This document shows positions 8,401 to 10,413 of a stretch of 10,413 nucleotides of DNA, piece after piece. The stretch covers positions 1 to 10,413 of the forward strand of contig NATN01000217.1 of assembly GCA_002085355.1 (NCBI GenBank). Direction: 5' to 3'. A program made the translations under genes and the position numbers. The number at the start of each line of letters is the position of its first letter. The stretch's first letter is position 1. Origin of the DNA: Candidatus Zhuqueibacterota bacterium 4484_87. GTDB lineage: Bacteria; Zhuqueibacterota; Zhuqueibacteria; Thermofontimicrobiales; Thermofontimicrobiaceae. The notes under the pieces are model-generated. The model saw nothing but the letters and a program-made list of their open reading frames with translations, did no database searches and was not told where the DNA came from.

Positions 8401-8546
8401 TCAACAAATCCCAGCAGCCAGGATCGTATCAAATCCTTTGGGATGGAAAGGATGAAAGCGGCCATGATGTGGGATCAGGGCTATATTTTTTCAACATTGA
8501 AACAGCCAAATTTAACAGAATGCGCAAAATGACATTAATCAAATAA
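5433..8546 (+). CDS. Secreted S8 subtilisin-like serine peptidase with cohesin-dockerin-cohesin cassette and type IX sorting domain
   Basis: The 1037-residue protein starts with a signal peptide (MSKKIFFALITMMVFVVLV, cleavage near AQA) and a prodomain of about 75 residues. The S8 domain has catalytic Asp124 (VGEWDGGG), His151 (SHSTHVAG), oxyanion Asn264 (SAGND) and Ser380 (SGTSMATP). The usual HGTH is HSTH here. A beta-rich domain after the catalytic region (about 454-585, with TIAWTDPPG and LINDLDLRV) resembles the C-terminal beta-barrel of Kp43-type subtilases. Then follow a cohesin-like domain (about 588-719), a dockerin with two canonical 12-residue Ca loops (7605-7640 and 7725-7760), a second cohesin-like domain (about 800-925) and a complete type IX sorting domain (950-1037, KQNFPNPFN to KKMTLIK). 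It lies 58 bases after the carboxypeptidase and 24 before the next gene, with no terminator, so probably one operon. Predicted role: extracellular endopeptidase. Confidence is high for peptidase and sorting, moderate for the cohesin label. Confidence 0.95.
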   Translation: MSKKIFFALITMMVFVVLVTQAQSPQKDTANKTQLLLLKRKFAHEFDRQKQAAMNWAKSRNYRARFILKGGKIIEIQDVKNGFPRYYATDNLDAAKTVSADDVWPGGTAGLALTGNNVIVGEWDGGGVRSSHQELNGRVVQMDNAPQTSSHSTHVAGTMIASGVVADAKGMAGEATLHAYEWNDDEAEMADAAVNGLLISNHSYSYITGWIYGFRGDNRWVWFGDSAISQTEDYSFGFYSNQSQQWDEIAYNAPYYLIVKSAGNDRNDEGAAPGEEHWIWDNNENNWVLSTTTREPDGGADGFDCIPGGAAIGKNVLTIGAIQDIPDGYSQPSDVVMTEFSSWGPADDGRIKPDIVANGYSLYSCDDDNDTDYIRYSGTSMATPNTAGSLVLLQQHYKNTHSGTPMRSATLKALVIHTADEAGAWPGPDYSFGWGVLNVRKAAEVISADVQDTCIIQEMTLNEGDSTSLFVQSEGTQPLRVTIAWTDPPGNVGQPQLNPRTPMLINDLDLRVIDLNGGAVYKPWKLSPDNPELPAITGNNNVDTEEQVLIETPGLGNYRIVVRHSGQLQDYSQNFSIIITGAICQHECIPPYVKVGEVSGVAGDTIEVPIFIEQNSDSIDAFGFKFHYCNDKLAYLGVKRDELTYEFDFLDGHENTPGVVNIGGFDPVAIDTNSSGTLLRVILLVEQCGEGESYQLNLSNLTDDITNLNNCSGTFSCQAACDLGDPNMDGDITPGDALCIFQTYLQGGTPPAGECDTECAILAGDANCDNDISPGDALIVFQAYLNGLTLPLDCPPGGSIAKNKPSVSLELVALPIEESNEFKIGIRSDQSVNMQVFGLDFGYSDDVLEFISADPGNHLSAWQAVGAYEVLSGVLRIGGFHDEASKISKGENLFVLTFRFKNEKKDEVDCWIYNLNGDISGNGVETFSFNKKSNPREEVNANNGLLMYRLKQNFPNPFNLKTEIFYEIPEATQVAIKIYNINGQVIKTLVNKSQQPGSYQILWDGKDESGHDVGSGLYFFNIETAKFNRMRKMTLIK

Positions 8547-8558
8547 AAGGAAATAAAA

Positions 8559-8564
8559 AAGGAG
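8559..8564 (+). promoter_or_regulatory. Ribosome binding site for the non-catalytic cohesin/dockerin gene
   Basis: AAGGAG lies six bases upstream of the ATG at 8571, within the 24-base gap after the S8 peptidase stop. This fixes the start at 8571. Confidence 0.75.
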
Positions 8565-8570
8565 TGTGCC

Positions 8571-10229
8571 ATGTGTAAAAAAGTATTTATTCTCTTTGCA
8601 ATCTTTTCTTTTTTACTGTTTTCGGTAGTAATGGGAAACTGGCAGGTCGCGCCATCGAGCGCGGAATACGAATACAGCGCTGGCGATAGTTTTACTGTGG
8701 CGCTGACGCTGAATGGTGATGGCAATGACATCGATGCCCTTGGGTTTGACTTGACCTATCCGGGCTCACTACTGAATTTTCGCCGTGCATATTTTGAAGG
8801 GACACTTTTGGACTCGTGGATGTTCAAACAAACGCAGTTGCTTTCGGAAGGTGTGCTCCGAATCGCCGGATTTACAATTTCCGGGGCCATCAATTCCGGT
8901 ACCGCCGGGAAACTAATAAATCTTGTCTTTGAAGTAAAAGCTACAGCTTCAGACGAAGGCTATATTTTTCCCAATAGTTTCACCGATGATTTGGCAGGCG
9001 CTACTGGTGATACAGCTATTTTTCGTGTAAAGCCTCTTGGGTATTCAGTAATCGGCTACATCTGGTATTTCAGCAATCATTTGCCCGTGCCGAATGTCAG
9101 TATTTCCCTGGCAAATTATCTCAATACAACAAGTACCAGTGGCGAGTTTTCGTTCGATTTGATTCCCGAAGGAGATTATGTAATTAAGCCGGAAAAAATT
9201 AATGACATTGGCGGCTCCGTTTCTCCTTTTGACGCTTCCTATATTTTGAGATACGCCGTAGGGCTGACTCAGCTCAGTCCTTCTCAATTGATTGCGGGTG
9301 ATGTTTCCGGAAACGGCTCCGTTTCTCCTTTTGACGCCTCTTATATTTTGCAATACAGCGTTGGGCTCATTGAATCATTCCCCGTTAGCAGGGATTGGTT
9401 CTTTTTACCTTCTGAATTTCCGCTGGATGATGCAAATTGGAATAGCGCACCGGATTCAATTTCACTCTCCCCCCTTGACAGCGATACGTCTGGATTGGAT
9501 TTCAAGGGGATTGTTATGGGCGATGTGACGGGGAATTGGAATGGAGGTTTGAAAAAGCAAACAGCAGCTTTCGTCAGCTATCGGATTGAAGCGCCGCACC
9601 AGCTTTCACAAACAAAAATTGAAATCCCCCTCAAATTGAATTTCAATCAAGCGACATTAGCCTGGCTGGTTAAAGTGCGTTACCAGGCTGTCGGATCAAA
9701 ATTTTTATCTGCTGAAGTACTTGGGAAATCTGAAAATTGTATATTTGTCTCGCATGAAAAAAATGGTATTATCAATCTGGCTTTTGCTTCACCAGAACCG
9801 TTGGGCAATCAGCAGATCATGGTCAGTTTATATTTTGAGAAAGAAAATTCACTGTCAGATAAATTCCCAAAAATTGAAATCTGCAAAGCGCGCCTGAACG
9901 AGACTCTTGCTCAAATAATTAATTTGCGTGAAAATGACGAATTTCAGGCAAGTTCATTTCAGCTCTTACAAAATTATCCCAATCCATTCAATCCAGAAAC
10001 CCTCATCGAATTTTCTTTGAAAAAGCAAGGTTACACAACTTTGCAAATTTACAACACAGCCGGGCAGTTGATCAAAACTCTTATTTCAGGTCCAATGGAT
10101 GCAGGGAACCATCAATCGCTTTGGGATGGTCGGGATGAAATAGGGAATTTGGTTGCCAGCGGCATTTACTTTTATAAATTAAAAAGCGCGGAGTTTCATT
10201 TGGTGAAAAAGATGTTGTTAGTTCGCTGA
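8571..10229 (+). CDS. Secreted non-catalytic cohesin-dockerin-cohesin protein with type IX sorting domain
   Basis: The 552-residue protein has no recognisable enzyme domain. A signal peptide (MCKKVFILFAIFSFLLFSVV) precedes a cohesin-like domain (about 23-145, IDALGFDLTYP and GVLRIAGF). The same signatures occur in the cohesin-like domains of the peptidases. A small domain resembling carboxypeptidase-regulatory/Ig folds follows (about 150-208, VPNVSISL and SGEFSFDLIPEGDY). Then comes a dockerin with two SVSPFDASYIL repeats. Its second Ca loop is canonical (residues 244-255, DVSGNGSVSPFD), while the first (about 210-221) has Ile where the first Asp is expected. A motif GDVTGNW (318-323) resembles the start of a third loop. 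A second, divergent cohesin-like domain (about 330-450) and a complete sorting domain (about 464-552, LQNYPNPFNPET to KKMLLVR) end the protein. It is cotranscribed in appearance with the S8 peptidase and followed by a paralogue. A scaffold or adaptor role is inferred from architecture; simple surface adhesion is the main alternative. Confidence 0.9.
   Translation: MCKKVFILFAIFSFLLFSVVMGNWQVAPSSAEYEYSAGDSFTVALTLNGDGNDIDALGFDLTYPGSLLNFRRAYFEGTLLDSWMFKQTQLLSEGVLRIAGFTISGAINSGTAGKLINLVFEVKATASDEGYIFPNSFTDDLAGATGDTAIFRVKPLGYSVIGYIWYFSNHLPVPNVSISLANYLNTTSTSGEFSFDLIPEGDYVIKPEKINDIGGSVSPFDASYILRYAVGLTQLSPSQLIAGDVSGNGSVSPFDASYILQYSVGLIESFPVSRDWFFLPSEFPLDDANWNSAPDSISLSPLDSDTSGLDFKGIVMGDVTGNWNGGLKKQTAAFVSYRIEAPHQLSQTKIEIPLKLNFNQATLAWLVKVRYQAVGSKFLSAEVLGKSENCIFVSHEKNGIINLAFASPEPLGNQQIMVSLYFEKENSLSDKFPKIEICKARLNETLAQIINLRENDEFQASSFQLLQNYPNPFNPETLIEFSLKKQGYTTLQIYNTAGQLIKTLISGPMDAGNHQSLWDGRDEIGNLVASGIYFYKLKSAEFHLVKKMLLVR
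9213..9365 (+). repeat. Two-copy direct repeat inside the dockerin, 102-base period
   Basis: Copy 1 (9213-9263) and copy 2 (9315-9365) match at 44 of 51 bases, with the first 23 bases identical. Both are in frame and encode GSVSPFDASYIL followed by (R/Q)Y(A/S)VGL. They are the two halves of the dockerin. The period of 102 bases equals 34 residues. The level of DNA identity suggests recent duplication or gene conversion between the halves. Confidence 0.85.
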
Positions 10230-10276
10230 TCACGATGTTTTTTGCCAAATATCAGTCACAAAAGGTGAATTAAAGT

Positions 10277-10283
10277 GGGAGGA
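10277..10283 (+). promoter_or_regulatory. Strong ribosome binding site for the last gene
   Basis: GGGAGGA lies five bases before the ATG at 10289. It supports a start that opens directly into a signal peptide. Confidence 0.75.
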
Positions 10284-10288
10284 ATCTT

Positions 10289-10413
10289 ATGAAAAGGCCA
10301 TTTTGTGTACTCTTAATTGTGCCAGGTTTAATAGTTTTTTTGGCATCCGGACTTTGGGCTATGTGGGATGTTAGTCCGTCTCAAGCTTTGTACGAACACG
10401 CACCTGGCGAAAC
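10289..10413 (+). CDS. Start of a second cohesin-like secreted protein, paralogue of the preceding gene; 3' end outside window
   Basis: Forty-one codons are visible before the window ends. They encode a signal peptide (MKRP, then hydrophobic VLLIVPGLIVFLASGLWA) and then MWDVSPSQALYEHAPGE. This aligns with NWQVAPSSAEYEYSAGD just after the signal peptide of the gene at 8571: W, V, P, S, A, Y, E and G are shared at the same spacing. It is therefore probably another cohesin-like protein arising by tandem duplication. It lies 59 bases after the previous stop with no clear terminator between, so probably the same operon. Nothing can be said about its dockerin, sorting domain or any catalytic module. 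Confidence 0.75.
   Translation, partial: MKRPFCVLLIVPGLIVFLASGLWAMWDVSPSQALYEHAPGE

Noticed and set aside
10230..10288. Terminator after the gene at 8571 (T run at 10238-10243)
   Set aside because: The T run is not preceded by a stable stem; only the short TGATCA palindrome lies nearby.

Overview
The window is a run of five large secreted-protein genes, all on the + strand and mostly closely spaced. I see no RNA genes, transposase, CRISPR array or minus-strand genes. The proteins end in the 'QNYPNPFN ... GxxVASGxYxYKL ... KKMxLxK' domain of the type IX secretion (Por) system, and several carry cohesin-like and dockerin-like modules. This combination points to the FCB group, most likely a Calditrichota, KSB1-like or related uncultivated lineage. 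That placement is inferred from protein style alone; no marker gene is present.

Layout: (1) 1-2613, a C1A papain-family cysteine peptidase cut by the left window edge, followed by two BACON/Ig-like domains, cohesin-like, dockerin, second cohesin-like and type IX sorting domains. (2) 2614-2730, an intergenic gap with a terminator-like hairpin overlapping a possible promoter. (3) 2731-5374, an M14 zinc carboxypeptidase with an intact active site. Its signal peptide lies in a different frame from the catalytic domain, most of the propeptide appears to be missing, and its sorting domain lacks about 47 residues. (4) 5433-8546, an S8 subtilisin-like peptidase with the same cohesin-dockerin-cohesin-sorting tail. 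(5) 8571-10229, a protein with no enzymatic domain made of cohesin-like, dockerin and cohesin-like modules plus a sorting domain. (6) 10289 to the right edge, the start of a second protein of the same kind.

How they may work together: three unrelated peptidase folds (cysteine endopeptidase, metallo-carboxypeptidase, serine endopeptidase) share one C-terminal cassette containing both cohesin-like and Ca-binding dockerin modules, and they lie next to small non-catalytic cohesin/dockerin proteins. The inference is a cell-surface or secreted protein-degrading assembly, a protease analogue of a cellulosome. Endopeptidases would cut the substrate and the carboxypeptidase would trim the ends. Binding between these cohesins and dockerins is not shown by the sequence. 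The most distinctive direct observation is a dockerin with six conserved cysteines at almost invariant spacing in all three peptidases. The second is the pair of lesions in the carboxypeptidase gene.
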